From positions 868,001-932,000 of the forward strand of contig CM121341.1 in assembly GCA_051530055.1 (NCBI GenBank): a stretch of 64,000 nucleotides of DNA, read 5' to 3'. Below are positions 31,220 through 42,155 of the stretch, one piece after another. The stretch is from Neoechinorhynchus agilis (taxonomy: Eukaryota; Acanthocephala). Made by a program: the position numbers and the translations under genes. Numbering within the stretch: position 1 is the first letter of the stretch; each line of letters opens with the position of its first letter. Under the pieces are notes generated by a model, which was not told the DNA's origin, ran no database searches, and worked only from the letters and a program-made list of their open reading frames with translations.

Positions 31220-32165
31220 TCTCATATAGATCTTCTTCAGCGATTGTTTCGCAAGCAACAATGAATTATCTTTTCAACATAAATCTGTTTATTATGACAT
31301 AGACCCTGACCGCACTCGTTTTTTCTTTAAATGCGGTGTGCCACAGGGATCTCATCTGTCCCCTACTCTGTTTCCAATTGTAATTATATACATTTTAAGG
31401 ACATTGTGGCTTAATCAAAATCGGTCTGCCCTCTGATTTACGCAGATGACATTTTTATCTTTTGTAAACACAAAAGTAGGACTTGACTCTTAAATCATAT
31501 AGATTCCTTTTTAATAAAGTTACAGAATGGCCTCAAGGAAGGTAATTTATTCGTTAATCCATCAAAAACAGTTATCCTACCACCTACTATATCTTACTCC
31601 TCTAGGGCCCAATCGAAAAAGATCTTGCTTCGCATTCAACATTTTCAGCTTTTTTAGTCAAGAGATACAACCGAATACTTGGCATAGATTTTCCATCAAA
31701 TAGGCAACGTTTTTTGAATCAAAAAACTGAAAAACATTTTAAAAAGGTCATCGTTCCCAAATCGAAGTCTCCTCTCGGCCTTACACCGTATTTTTTTGAC
31801 TAAAGTCTGGTATTATTCTCCTCATTTTCCAGCCAATAAATTTTTTTAACAATGAAATTTATTTAGTCTCTTTAAAAACGAGGGCACTGAATACCAAGCC
31901 TGGTCCTATTCTGATAAAACTTAATCCCTCCAAAAAGCTTGACTTTTATATTTTATTCACTAATTTAATTCAAAAAGGTAAACTCGAAATTATTGTGTAA
32001 TTGAGTCCTTATTTTAGACTTTTCTATGGAGGGAAAGGAATCCGCGGAGTATTGAGATCTACTCTGACTCGAGACTTTTCCTTTCTCGTCCTACTACTAA
32101 CATCTATATTTGGATATTTGGATAATCTTTAAACATTTATGGATCCTTAAAAGACCTTAAGTGTG
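31220..32165 (+). mobile_element. LINE reverse transcriptase fragment
   Basis: Motif B FKCGVPQGSHLSPTLF (about 31330-31380), motif C with the codons for IYADDIFIFC (about 31437-31470) and VNPSKTVILPP are readable across stops. Its sequence differs from LINE-A, B and C at the motif level, though it may be the ORF2 of the plus-strand ORF1 just upstream. Confidence 0.6.
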
Positions 32166-32180
32166 AGCGCAATAAATAAA

Positions 32181-32748
32181 TTGCTGTTAATTTCCGTCAA
32201 CTAATCGCAGTAGAATGCTTGAGCGTAATAATCTAGACCTTAATTTTCGCACCAGTTTATTTCATAACGCATGCAAATTCAACAAAAGTGTTCGTTTCCA
32301 CCACAGCTTTTACTAAAAGCAATCGCACTTCTCATGGACTCTTCTCCCACCAAAAGCTGCATCAGTCTATCAAGTCCAAAAGCAATTCCGCCTTGAGGGG
32401 GAGCGCGTTGTAGATGATAGAATTTCGATGAATTTATATTCAAGTATTTTGTAAAAATATGTCGTTGTAGATTGGCATTGTGAATTCGCATAGATCCAGA
32501 AGCGATTTCGGCGCCGTTTAATACGATATCGAACGCATAAGACCGGATTTCAAGGGGATCTTTGTGATCAAGATTTTCAGGAGGCGGGAAGGATAATGAG
32601 CTGATCTCAGTGCTCCATTTTCCGACCGGTCGAATAGCGGCATAATCGGTGCATTTGAATAAAAAGACATTTCGAAGTGAAAAACTGTTTATATCGAAGA
32701 AATGTTCAATCTCGAAACATTTTTAATGTGCCAGATAAACTGGAATAC
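32181..32748 (-). pseudogene. Aspartyl-tRNA synthetase C-terminal fragment, damaged copy
   Basis: This is a copy of 17010-17585 including non-coding flanks. The readable part (32491-32279) has MRIHNANLQRHIFTKYLN and APPQGGIAFGLDRLMQLLVG, but the DYAT codons before PPQGG are lost through a 16-bp deletion. The upstream half has frameshifts (AGGCGGGAAGG in place of the intact codons). It cannot encode the domain. Confidence 0.75.
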
Positions 32749-33084
32749 TGCTTGAGCAAATGCTGAGCTGAGACCTCATTGTTTTGTCTGGAATAAAGTC
32801 GATCCGGTGCTCTTAAAGCATCATCCAGGCGTGTTTCCCCCTCGATCATTTCGTACACGTCCGCTTAGATGTTGAATAGCAGAATGTCGATAGAGGGATG
32901 ACCGTCGGTGGATTGTTTCAAATGTCATATATCATTGTCCTCTGGGTGAATTTGATTGAACGTTGGCGAATCCTGTCCCCGGTGTTGTCGTTACTCATTT
33001 ATTTGAGAAATATTTCGCATGGTTTTCCTTGCCTCTTCCGTCTCTATCTAAAATGGAGATGATATAAACAGCATGCACAGCAAG
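32749..33084. other. Unassigned
   Basis: No gene or repeat recognised. It may be flank or 3' sequence of the Penelope-like fragment. Confidence 0.35.
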
Positions 33085-33627
33085 TCATGTCTGGATGTAG
33101 CTCAGATCCGTGGGTTTGCTAATATCCGAAGTGTGGGGGTTCGATCCACACAGAGTGTGGTTTGATTTGTTGCCTTCCATCGTCGGATTTCCCCGGATGT
33201 GAATGGCCTCAAGAATCAGTCTTCTTCTAAGATCCGGTTCGCTGGTTATGAATCTCGCCTTTTCAAAATCCACCTTGTGCTGCGTTGTTTGCTGGTGGTT
33301 CGAGATTGCTGAGGATTTGTCGAAAGTCCTGCAAACCCGTTTATGCTGCGAGATCCGTTTCTTGATCCCTTGCATAATTTGTCCAATGTAGACCTTTGAG
33401 CATTCTGCACATGGAATTTTGTAGATCCCTGATTTGCTCTCTTGTTTGGTTTTCCTCTTGAGAATACCCGCGATGGATGCGCCCCGTTGATAAAGAAATG
33501 AATAACGACAACACCGGGGACAGGATTCGCCAACGTACAATTGTATCAAATGTTCATAATTTCTTCTCCACAATTTACATCTTTTCGATGCTCCCTCGTC
33601 ATGTAGCATAACATTGAATCGTTCCAA
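33085..33627 (-). mobile_element. Penelope-like element fragment with GIY-YIG endonuclease
   Basis: The 180-codon minus frame carries the GIY-YIG nuclease domain that closes Penelope-like retroelements: SGIYKIPCAECSKVYIGQ (the GIY and YIG strands), then IKKRISQHKR with the catalytic-type Arg, SSAISNHQQTTQHKVDFEKA and a LILEAIHIR helix with the Glu. A preceding CPRCCRYSF motif resembles the usual Cys pair between RT and nuclease. No RT is found upstream (33628-33850), so the fragment is truncated. It has one frame without stops. Confidence 0.8.
33094..33160 (+). repeat. tRNA-like sequence (SINE head or chance) over the 3' end of the Penelope fragment
   Basis: GGATGTAGCTCAGATCCGTG is very like a tRNA 5' half with A box, and GGGGGTTCGATCCACAC looks like a T-arm, about 60 bases in all. 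The D, anticodon and T stems do not all fold with normal lengths, so it is not a usable tRNA. It overlaps the C-terminal codons of the antisense nuclease frame. Confidence 0.35.
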
Positions 33628-33860
33628 CCGCCATGTTTTCTTGGAAGTAGTCCGGTCACTCCGTGATAGTGGCGTTTCTTAATTCAATGTTAATTGAATG
33701 TCCTTGTGATCACCTTCTGCTGTTTCCATCACGAGAACATGTTTCTATTCAATAAATTGTGATGACAATGTCACTAAATAATGGTGATGCTACTGGGTCG
33801 ATCGGGGCCGAGCTTATACCGAAAGTCAATCGCTTAAATGTGATTTAAATTTATTAAACT
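33628..33860. other. Unassigned gap
   Basis: No feature seen. It contains GTGATGACAATGTCACTAAATA and similar simple patterns only. Confidence 0.3.
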
Positions 33861-34474
33861 TTACAAGTTTTGGAAGATAATGTTCTGCGGAGCCGCGGTT
33901 TTCCTAACGCTGGCAGCATTCCCTTGTTGTACTGCGAGGAAGATGTTTTGTTTAAGGAATGCTGTAGCACGTTGGTCCCTTTTCATCGCCACCGACCTCC
34001 TTGCTATATCTGAAACCAGCTGAAGTGCGGATTCTCCGAGGGCCCCTAACGTTTCGATCCCGAAAGGCATAAAATTGAAACTCTCCTTAAGCTCAGCGTA
34101 TTTTGCCGCTTTTGACGCTCCGCTGCGGTCGCTACAGCGCCGGGGCCTTTACTGGCTAAATCAGCAAAGGACTTGGCCATAGTGTCGGTGCAGGTTGCAT
34201 CCCATAAGAGGCACTTCCCTCGGCTCAAAGTAAAAACGGACACACCATCTGGGCGCTTACCACGAGACCTGCACAGATTGCTCGGCTCCAAGATGTTTGG
34301 AATGTTGATAGAGGTCAGGGCTCTACTCAGGATCGCGTTGATTTCGGCACGTCTGGGCGACCGTCCGGCTGACCGAGTGCGTCGGAAGCAGATGGGAGCA
34401 CCCAATCTCAAAGAGAAAGCTATATGAAATGTTTCGTTGTCCAATGTGCATTTTAACCTTGTCAAGTAGGGCAT
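33861..34474 (-). mobile_element. C-terminal domain of a LINE-type polyprotein, frameshifted
   Basis: Two overlapping minus frames join in order: GAPICFRRTRSAGRSPRRAE, RGKRPDGVSVFTLSRGKCLL, WDATCTDTMAKSFADLASKG, then in the next frame FMPFGIETLGALGESALQLV and FLKQNIFLAVQQGNAASV. This RPDG...LLWDATC...FGIETLGALG...IQRGNAAS series is known to me as a domain at the end of RT-like transposon proteins in many marine invertebrates. The spacing of the acidic residues resembles a PD-(D/E)XK nuclease, which is inference. A second copy of its end lies at 61640-61877 (+). Confidence 0.55.
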
Positions 34475-34483
34475 TGCATTCCA

Positions 34484-35640
34484 GATAATTGAATCACGAA
34501 ACGGGACTAATCTGTGCTATTTCTGTGGACTTAAACGGCATCCTCGATTTCAGTGCCCGGCGAAAGAGGCCGTCTGTTACTGCTCCCAGCAGGGCCGCTT
34601 CGCTAGGGTTTGTAAGGCTAAAGAAAAATTGACGAATAAAAGCGTGATCGGCGCAGGACAGCTGAAACCAGATCCTTCGCGGCTTAAACCCTTGGACGAA
34701 ATCCGAACTCCATCGAACAAAGCGACCTTAAGGCGTTTATTGGGATTTTTGCGTATTACAGTCGGTGGATTTCTAATTATTCCACCAAAATCCAACCGCT
34801 ATCACAAAGAAATCGATGTCATTACTGTGAATGCGATTGAGGACGATGGAAAATTCACTCTGGAATGCGATGCGTCAGACAATGCTATAGGGGCGGCCCT
34901 TTTTCAGAACGACGGACCTGTAGCGTTTTATAGTCGAGCCTTATCGAAATATGAAAAACGCTATCATATCATCGAAAAAGAAGCATTAGCCATGGTCGAT
35001 TCGATAAGAGAATGGAAGTGCTACCTCTCAACGCGCCATTTCACCGTTATCACAGATCAGCGTTCCATTTCCTTCATGCTAAATCAACGACGCGCCGGGA
35101 AGATCCGGAACGACAGGATTTTGTGGTGGAAGCTACAGTTATCGATGTTCTCCTATAGTATCCGATTCCGACCCGGTAAAGACAATTTGAGTGCGGACGC
35201 ACTATCGAGAAATGTATGTGCGTCAATGAACATATCGTTCAATAAACTAAAAGACGTTCATCGGTCTCTCGGCCATCCCGGAAACACTAGAGACTACTTC
35301 ATTTCATTCGACAGCAAAACTTACCGTTCGATTTGAATGACGTGCGAAAGATCACTGCAGAATGTCCCATTTGCTACCACTTGAAACCTCGCTTTTTCAA
35401 ACCTCAATCGAGCTTGAAATTGATAAAAGCGATGGCACCCTGGGAGAGAAACTCCGTGGACTTCAAAGGACCCTTACCAACGTCAACGCACGGATACAAA
35501 TATTTATTCGTGGCAATAGACGAGTTTTCTCGTTACCCTCTAGCATTCGCTTGTAAGGACACTTCGGCTGACAGCGTCAAATTATGCCTCGAACGAATAT
35601 TCTCGCTCTTTGGATGTCCCTCCGGGGGAGAGAGTGGTGT
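34484..35640 (+). mobile_element. Ty3/gypsy element gypsy-B with internal deletion
   Basis: The zinc knuckle LCYFCGLKRHPRFQCPAK (CCHC intact, about 34517-34570) and a second Cys pair are followed within about 100 bases by the end of RT (LKPLDEIRTPSNKATLRRLL, GFLRITVGGF) and RNase H (FTLECDASDNAIGAALFQ, VAFYSRALSKYEKRYHIIEK, STRHFTVITDQRSISFML, RPGKDNLSADALSR). After one stop come the integrase zinc-binding region (HRSLGHPG, CPICYHLK) and the core start (ERNSVDFKGPLPTSTHGYKY). Protease and most of RT are missing, so knuckle and RNase H are fused by deletion. The integrase is cut at about 35630 by a LINE-B fragment. Confidence 0.8.
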
Positions 35641-35785
35641 GCGAGTCTAATTTCAAGTTTGATTGAAATTGGAGCCCCAGAATTCTTAGGGAGGTTACTC
35701 GTAGGATGTGGGATGCGGGGGTTGCTGGAGAATGAAGGGATCGTTTGGGAACATTTAGAGAAATTCAGGTGGAGTTTGTGATTGC
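35625..35785 (-). mobile_element. Short LINE-B fragment
   Basis: GGGGGAGAGAGTGGTGTGCG to about 35780 matches 9806-9975 and 37190-37350 (LINE-B minus strand) with differences. It lies between the broken gypsy-B integrase and the start of the duplicated gypsy-A block. Confidence 0.65.
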
Positions 35786-36535
35786 CTTCAATGGAACCCG
35801 AGAAGATGGACTAGTAGGCGAATTCCACTAACATTGAAGGATAAAGTAAAAAAGGAGTTCATGGGACAAACGGAAGCTAAAGTGCTCGAGAAAGTTGATC
35901 TTCGTAAAGACTATGGACTGGGCAGCGCAAAGAGTAATTGGTAGAAACCCAAATGGTGACATAAGGATCTGTGGCGACTTCAGAGTCACGATCAACCCAT
36001 ATCTAGCGATCGATTCAACATGAGAATAGATTGTTAGCGAAATAGCTGGTGGAGAGCAGTGCTCCAGATTGGACTTAAAAGACGCATGTTTACTATTGTC
36101 CGTCAATTTGAAATCAAGGAAATATCTAACGGTTGTCACACATCAAGGATTTTTTCGTTATAAGAGATTGCCGTTTGTGATCAGCTTAGCACCTGGCATA
36201 TTTTAACGCCATATGGACGAATTGCTCGAAGGAATTCCGGAAGTCGCCATCTATCTGGACGATGTGCTGATCACGGGACGAACTCTCAAAGATCATTTAT
36301 AAAATCTTTCTGAAGTCTTCGATACATTCGAGGGAGTTGGATTAAAAGTCAAGCCCGAAAAGTGTGTGCTTTTACAGGATACCATCGAATTTCTAGGACA
36401 CACTCTAGATAGCAAGCGATTTTGGCGTTACCTCGGCCGTCTTATAAAGGAGAACTGAGATCATTTCTTGGAACCGTAAACTTCCTCAGTAAATTCGCTC
36501 CCGAACTACAACCCAAATGAGAAGCACTATTTAAA

Positions 36536-39175
36536 AATAATAACACGTTTTATTTGCTAATGCACAAAGAAAAGGACCCATGTACCATTCGACCCTCATG
36601 AACAGTCGAGTTCTGATTAGATAAATGAATCTGGCTATTGATCTTGGAGTGGATTACGAGTCCGGGCGGGAGGGAATGTCCGGTCGGGTTAGATGGTAAG
36701 TTCTGGTGGGAATTGGTCGTTATTGTTCATAGGAGCGCTTGTAAGTTTGGTCTTTTCTCAGGTTCATTTCAAGTTCTGATATCCGAGAAGATTGGGCAGC
36801 GTGGAAAAAGGAGCGTAGGTATATGGAGGTGCGAGATATCGGAGGATAAAACGAATTAGGATTACGAGTGTTGTGCTTATGTGAAAAGGGAACGATATGT
36901 ACAAGAAATTGTGGTGGTAGGGTTGATAGGAATTTTGTTTGCTTTATGAAAATAACATCAAGGCATTCCGTTAGAGGGGGAAAGTCCGTTGTGCAAATTT
37001 TAGATGCTCTTTTATGAAGAATTTCAAGACGATGAATTTGAGATTCGGATAGGTCGCAAAAGACGGGATAATCGTAGGTAAGGGAAGGTAAAGTAAAGCA
37101 GTATTAAAATTTGAAGAGATCGGGAGAAGGGACTCCAAAATTTCGGAGGCGTTTGAAGTGATAAATTTTAAAGGTGTTGAGCTTGAGGGAGAGAGTGATG
37201 TGCGAGTCCTATTTCAAGTTTAAGTGGAATTGGAGACCCAGAATTCTTAGGGCGATGACTCGTAGGATGTCATTTAGAAGCTTAGGGAGAATATAGGGTC
37301 GCGGGAAAGAGGGGATCATTTCGAAGTATTTAGAGAATTTCAGGTGGAGTTTTTGATTAATGTCGAAATTTTTTACGTGTGTGATTTCGTTAGAGGTTAA
37401 GGAGAGGGAGAGGTGGATGGGTGACGAGGGTGATATCGTCGGCGTATAAGAAGAGTTTAGAGTGAGAGGAGAGAGATTTTAAGTTGTTTGGAAAATATTA
37501 AAGAGAAGTGGTGACAGCACCTTGAGGGACGCCTTTGGTGAAGGATAGGCTGATAGTAGGTGTAGAACGGCATTGAATATATTGTTTGCGATTGTGAAGA
37601 TAAGATTCGAGTCAGCGGATCTGCAACAAGTTGAGATCAAAATCGGAGCAGGCCCGGAGAAGAAGTGAAAGATCCATTGAGTCGAAAACTTTAGGTAAAT
37701 CAAGTTGAATGAGAGGGGTGACTTGGGAGGGATGGTTGTCGAAGTTACTTAGAAGCGTGTCATAAATTCAAAGGAGGGCTTCGGTTACAGAAAATCTGGG
37801 TCGGAACCCAAATTGAAGGGCGATAACTTTTCGTGGAGAAGTGAAAGAAGGCGAGATTTAAAACATTTCTCGATGATTTCTGAAAGAACGTGTAGAATGG
37901 AAATTGGACGGAATGATTCGGCCGAAATAGAATGTCCTTTTTTGAAAGATGGATAACTCTAGCAGTTTTGAGGCATGAGGTGTAGATGCCATATAAAAAG
38001 CTGTGGTTGATAATGTGGGTAAGGGGGTCGATGAGTTCTGGGATGATGTTGCGAAGAGCCCAGTTTGGGATTTCGCATTGAGAGGAGGAATTTAGAGGTA
38101 ATTTCTTTAGATGCTGTAATACTTCATATGATGAAACTAATGGGAGTATCGGCGAGTTGACAAAAGTTTCAGATGTTGTGTGCTGTGGACCGTTCTGATT
38201 AATGGAATCCAGAACCTGTTTTAATTCAGTGGAGGTCAAATTAGGGGATAGATCCCGGTGGCGTAGACCAGGAGAGTCCTTCCGAGCGAATTTTAGAGGA
38301 AAGAAAGTTTTTGCGGGAGATAAGTATTTTGTTAGTAAGTGCTTTTTGTAAACGGGTAAAGTCTGGAGAGTTATTGCGATGGGCTTTAGAAGCTTGCCTT
38401 GTAAGAAGTTTCAAATGGGGATTATCCATGGTGAATCCGAGTTGAAGATCTCAATGAATTTCTTGGGAATAGTCGAAGTTAGGGAGCGAATATTAGAGTT
38501 GAACAATTTTATAAAATTTTTGATGTAATGATCACGTTTATCCCAGACGGGTAAACGGGTAGATTTATACGCTGAGGTGGGGTGGAGGGTGTGAAAAGGG
38601 CAGAAGAGTGGTCAGGGTTCGCGAGGAAGGAAGTTTAGAGGTGGATGAGAAGGCATCGATATTTATGAACACCTTTTCGAAGTGAGCGTCAAGACGAGTT
38701 GGGAAATCAATAAGTTGGCGCAACTCGGAGAAGGGCAGAAGCGGAAATAGATTATTGAAGTCTCCTGCAATTAAGAAATGGTGCGAATGGGCAAGGAGGA
38801 CTCAGGACGAGAGGTAGGATGGCGATAGACGCCAACAATGGTGAATTCTCTAAGGCCGTTTTTCAGAGGAGCTATGAAATGGACTGCGATGAATTCTACA
38901 ACGGAGTTTTGTAGAGATCCTATGAGAGATAAAAAGTATGGTAGCGATTGCCGTACATAAATTTAGACCCCCTCCTGGACGGTCCTCCCGGTATGCATGG
39001 TAGGAAGAGTACATGGGAAGGATGGCCGTTTCTGCGAAAATGACTACGTCAGCTTTTGAGGTAGATAAAATGAGTCAAATTTCATCTAGTTTAGGAAGGA
39101 GGCCACGAGTAATCTAGTAGATTATGGTTTGGAAGGGAATTTTGAAAATGGGGAAGAAAATTTGGAGTTGGGAGG
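36536..39175 (-). mobile_element. LINE-B inserted antisense in gypsy-A, copy 2
   Basis: Equivalent to 9158-11807. The minus strand has the RT start region at 38239-37760 (EIPNWALRNIIPELIDPLTH, HLSKKDILFRPN), then LFLYADDITLV at about 37470 and the endonuclease at about 39000-38570. Position and orientation are the same as in copy 1. Confidence 0.75.
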
Positions 39176-39737
39176 AAAATTCTGGGAGTAGTATCCGAAG
39201 CACGATCATGCTTTTCAAGAAGTACGAGAATCTTTAACGACGACCCGAGTTCTAATAACATTTCACATGGGCAGACCGACGCAGCTATGGTGTGATGCAA
39301 ACGAGAAAGGTCGTGGAGCCGTATTTATGCAAGTTCAGCACGATGGAAATCCGTAACCGGTCGCTTACGCTTCAAGGGCTCTTAAAGGACCAGATAAAAA
39401 CTATTCACAAGTCGAAAAAGAAGGACTGGATATCATTTTCGCCGTACGAAGATTTCATCAATACTTGGTAGGACGGAAATTTCAGCTATGCAGAGACTAT
39501 AAACAACTGAAGTATATTTGCGGAGTTAACCGGTTGGCTAAGATGACGAACCAACGTTTAATCCGTTGGGGTATCGAAATATCCCTCGTAGACATGAATT
39601 GCGGTTAGAGGACGGAGTAATCCTGTGGTTGCAGCGTCTGGTGGTCCCTCGATCATTGAAAAATGAAGCACTTGATGTCTTGGATACAGAACACCCAGGA
39701 ATATCGGCGACGGGGGATCTGGCGATATACTAGTGCT

Positions 39738-39922
39738 GGTGGCCTGAGGTGGTCAGGTAAACTACTGCTCCAGATTCCAGTTAAGGGTCAGCGGGTTGGA
39801 ATCCATTACCGCCAGTGACGCACATCAAAGGGGACGAAATACTGCTGAAGGGAGGAAACTCACTGATAAGTCTCGCCTCCTGGAGGTATCTGAGAATTCG
39901 GAGGGATGTACAAAATTATAAC
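39738..39922 (+). repeat. tRNA-derived SINE, copy 4
   Basis: Nearly identical to 12370-12555 (A box GGCCTGAGGTGGTCAGG, B box GGGTTGGAATCC), within the duplicated block. Confidence 0.75.
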
Positions 39923-40528
39923 TGAACGGTCATGGGCACTGAGCGCAGACCAGCGCCTCCCAGACCGAAATTGCTGGACTGTGTGTCCATTCGGCCGTGT
40001 AGGGAAAAATATCTATCAAAACGAAATACCGTCCGGTGTAGGAGAGTACAACCAAGAATCCAACCAAGACGACAATACTCGTGGTGTGGCAAGAATAGGA
40101 CACAGCAAGAGCGAACTCACCAATCACGCCACCAAGACGAGGGGCCGTACCAGAGATATAACTCCCCCCCAAAAAAAAGAATGATGCTCGGGCGCCCGTG
40201 AGGGCTACATAAATGACCACGGTGTGTGTGTAGAGTCAGTTCCTAAAAAACCCCAATAAAAACAGTTATGTCCAACACTCCAAACTGAAGATAAAATGTT
40301 CTCAGTCGCTTCGTAGCCAGGAACATCGCCGGCATTATGGGCACGACCGGCAGCGACCAGTATAACTAAATTAATAAAAAGCCACGTGAAATACCATTTT
40401 ATTTCCAACCGCTTAAACCCCACTTCACATCACCATGCGCCTTGGTAGATTCCTGAAGAAGCTGAAAGATCGAAAATAAAGACTTTTTCTTTGCAGGTCA
40501 TCTAACAGATATATTGAAAAGATAATTC
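39923..40528. other. Second copy of the tract with unassigned frames
   Basis: Counterpart of 12556-13160. The signal-peptide-like minus frame (40423-40205) differs from its copy in two residues (VWSVGHN against VWNVGQN). Confidence 0.35.
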
Positions 40529-40529
40529 A

Positions 40530-40707
40530 TTGTTATTTGTCGATAGGAGAAATAAATGAAATTAAGAATTTATTGATTTTTAATCTAATCGACTAGATCT
40601 AGTCGATTAGATTAATTCACAATCGCTGAGAAGATCTGAGATATTGGATCGAAATATCAAATCAATAAATTCTTAATTTCATTTATCTCTCCTATCGACA
40701 AATTACA
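40530..40707. repeat. Hairpin element with 34-bp palindrome, copy 2
   Basis: Same structure as 13163-13340. The central palindrome at 40581-40614 is still perfect, although the arms have a few substitutions. Confidence 0.75.
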
Positions 40708-41118
40708 GATATTCATTTTTAAATAAAATTTAATAATTATGTACAAAATTAACATTGCGAAATATAGAAAAAATTCATCAATTAATAAATGTTGCCCTTA
40801 AAGAAGAACAGCATTGTTTCCATTAAAAATTATATTTAAAAAACTTAAGTGATATTTGACGATTTCCTTTGGCCGAGTAAAATGCCTCTTTTTTGGGACC
40901 GGACGCATCTTTAGAAATGCATTGGGAGAAAACTACGTCGTTTGTCGTTTTTCACTGACGCGTAAAGTTGTGAAGGGAAAAGAGATGATAAAAGGATTCA
41001 TTTAATAGTGTACTAATAATTGTACGATTGAAAGCTTCTTAATAAACCGCAGCCAACCATAATGCATCGAATTTTCATTCATTTTTGTCCGGAATTCCGC
41101 CGAAACAATCGTTATTAA

Positions 41119-41745
41119 GCGTAATATTTTAAACATAAATATCCTATCTCGATATTTTTATCTCAATTGAAGTTTAGCTTATTAAGGCGCCGTTTCGTCT
41201 TCATAATTTCACCAAATATATGATCTCCACCACGATCATGCACAAAAAGTCTTATTTTTAGAACTTAGAACGATAAAATCCATAGTTATAAGGCTGAAAA
41301 GCGTAATATTTTAAACATTAATGTCCAATCGGGATATTTTTGTTTTAAATTAAGTTTAGTTTATGAAGGCGTCGTTTTTCCTTAATAGTTTTATTTGTCC
41401 ACCAAATATATCCTCTCCACCACGATCATGCACAAAAGTCGTTTATTTTTAGAAATTAGAACGATAAAATCCATAGTTATAAGACTGGAAAGCGTAATAT
41501 TTTAAACATAAATGTTCAATCGGGATATTTTTGTTTTAAATTAAGTTCAGTTTTTGAAGGCGTCGTTTTGTCCTCATAGTTTTATTTGTCCACCAACTAT
41601 ATCCTCTCCACCACGATCATGCACAAAAAGTCGTTTATTTTTATAACCGAGAACAATTAAAAGCATAGTTATAAGACTGGAAAGCGGATTATTTTATACA
41701 TAAATATCCTATCTCGATATTTTTATCTTATGTGAAGTTTTATTT
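41119..41745. repeat. Tandem repeat, about 190-bp period, 3.3 units
   Basis: Units start at 41119, 41301, 41492 and (diverged) 41684. This is one unit more than at 13754 and explains most of the change in offset between the duplicated blocks (27,365 before, 27,548 after). Confidence 0.75.
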
Positions 41746-42155
41746 TGCTTTCATTTTTTCATGTGTGTGTCCAGATATTTTCATAATAACGACGAATGTC
41801 TTGTCTCATTTTTGGTTTAACTGTCGATTACTGATTCCTCATGAAATCCATAACTTTCCAAGGCTTCAAACTTTCTTTCTATATGACTAATCTATACCCA
41901 GGTATTCATCATACACCAAATTCTGATTCAGATCATGGACACACTTTTACAAGGGGATGAAAGTTCCCTTAAAAAAGGTGATCTCATTCGTTAAGCAAAA
42001 AAAGTGTTAAGCCCTTGTAAAGATGAGTGCTTTTCCAACGCAAATGCACTCCAAGAACTTCTTAAAGGATGTATCATTTTTCATTAATGTGAATCACTAA
42101 TGGTATAAAAATGGTAAAGGTTTAAACTTAAGAAATAAATTTTTCAAATCTTAAG

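Larger units (their letters stand above)
35786..40215 (+). mobile_element. gypsy-A, copy 2, 5'-truncated, with nested LINE-B and SINE
   Basis: Starts inside pol at the point matching 8437 (ATTGCCTTCAATGGAACCCG). RT remnants run to about 36535 and include a stretch absent from copy 1 (about 36050-36095, LKDACLLLSVN) plus VAIYLDDVLITG. RNase H is at about 39190-39700. Offsets to copy 1 are near 27,370 bp throughout. It has independent stops and small indels and is dead. Confidence 0.75.

Noticed and set aside
33094-33160. Functional tRNA gene
   Set aside because: A and B boxes are good, but the T stem and anticodon arm cannot be formed with normal lengths.
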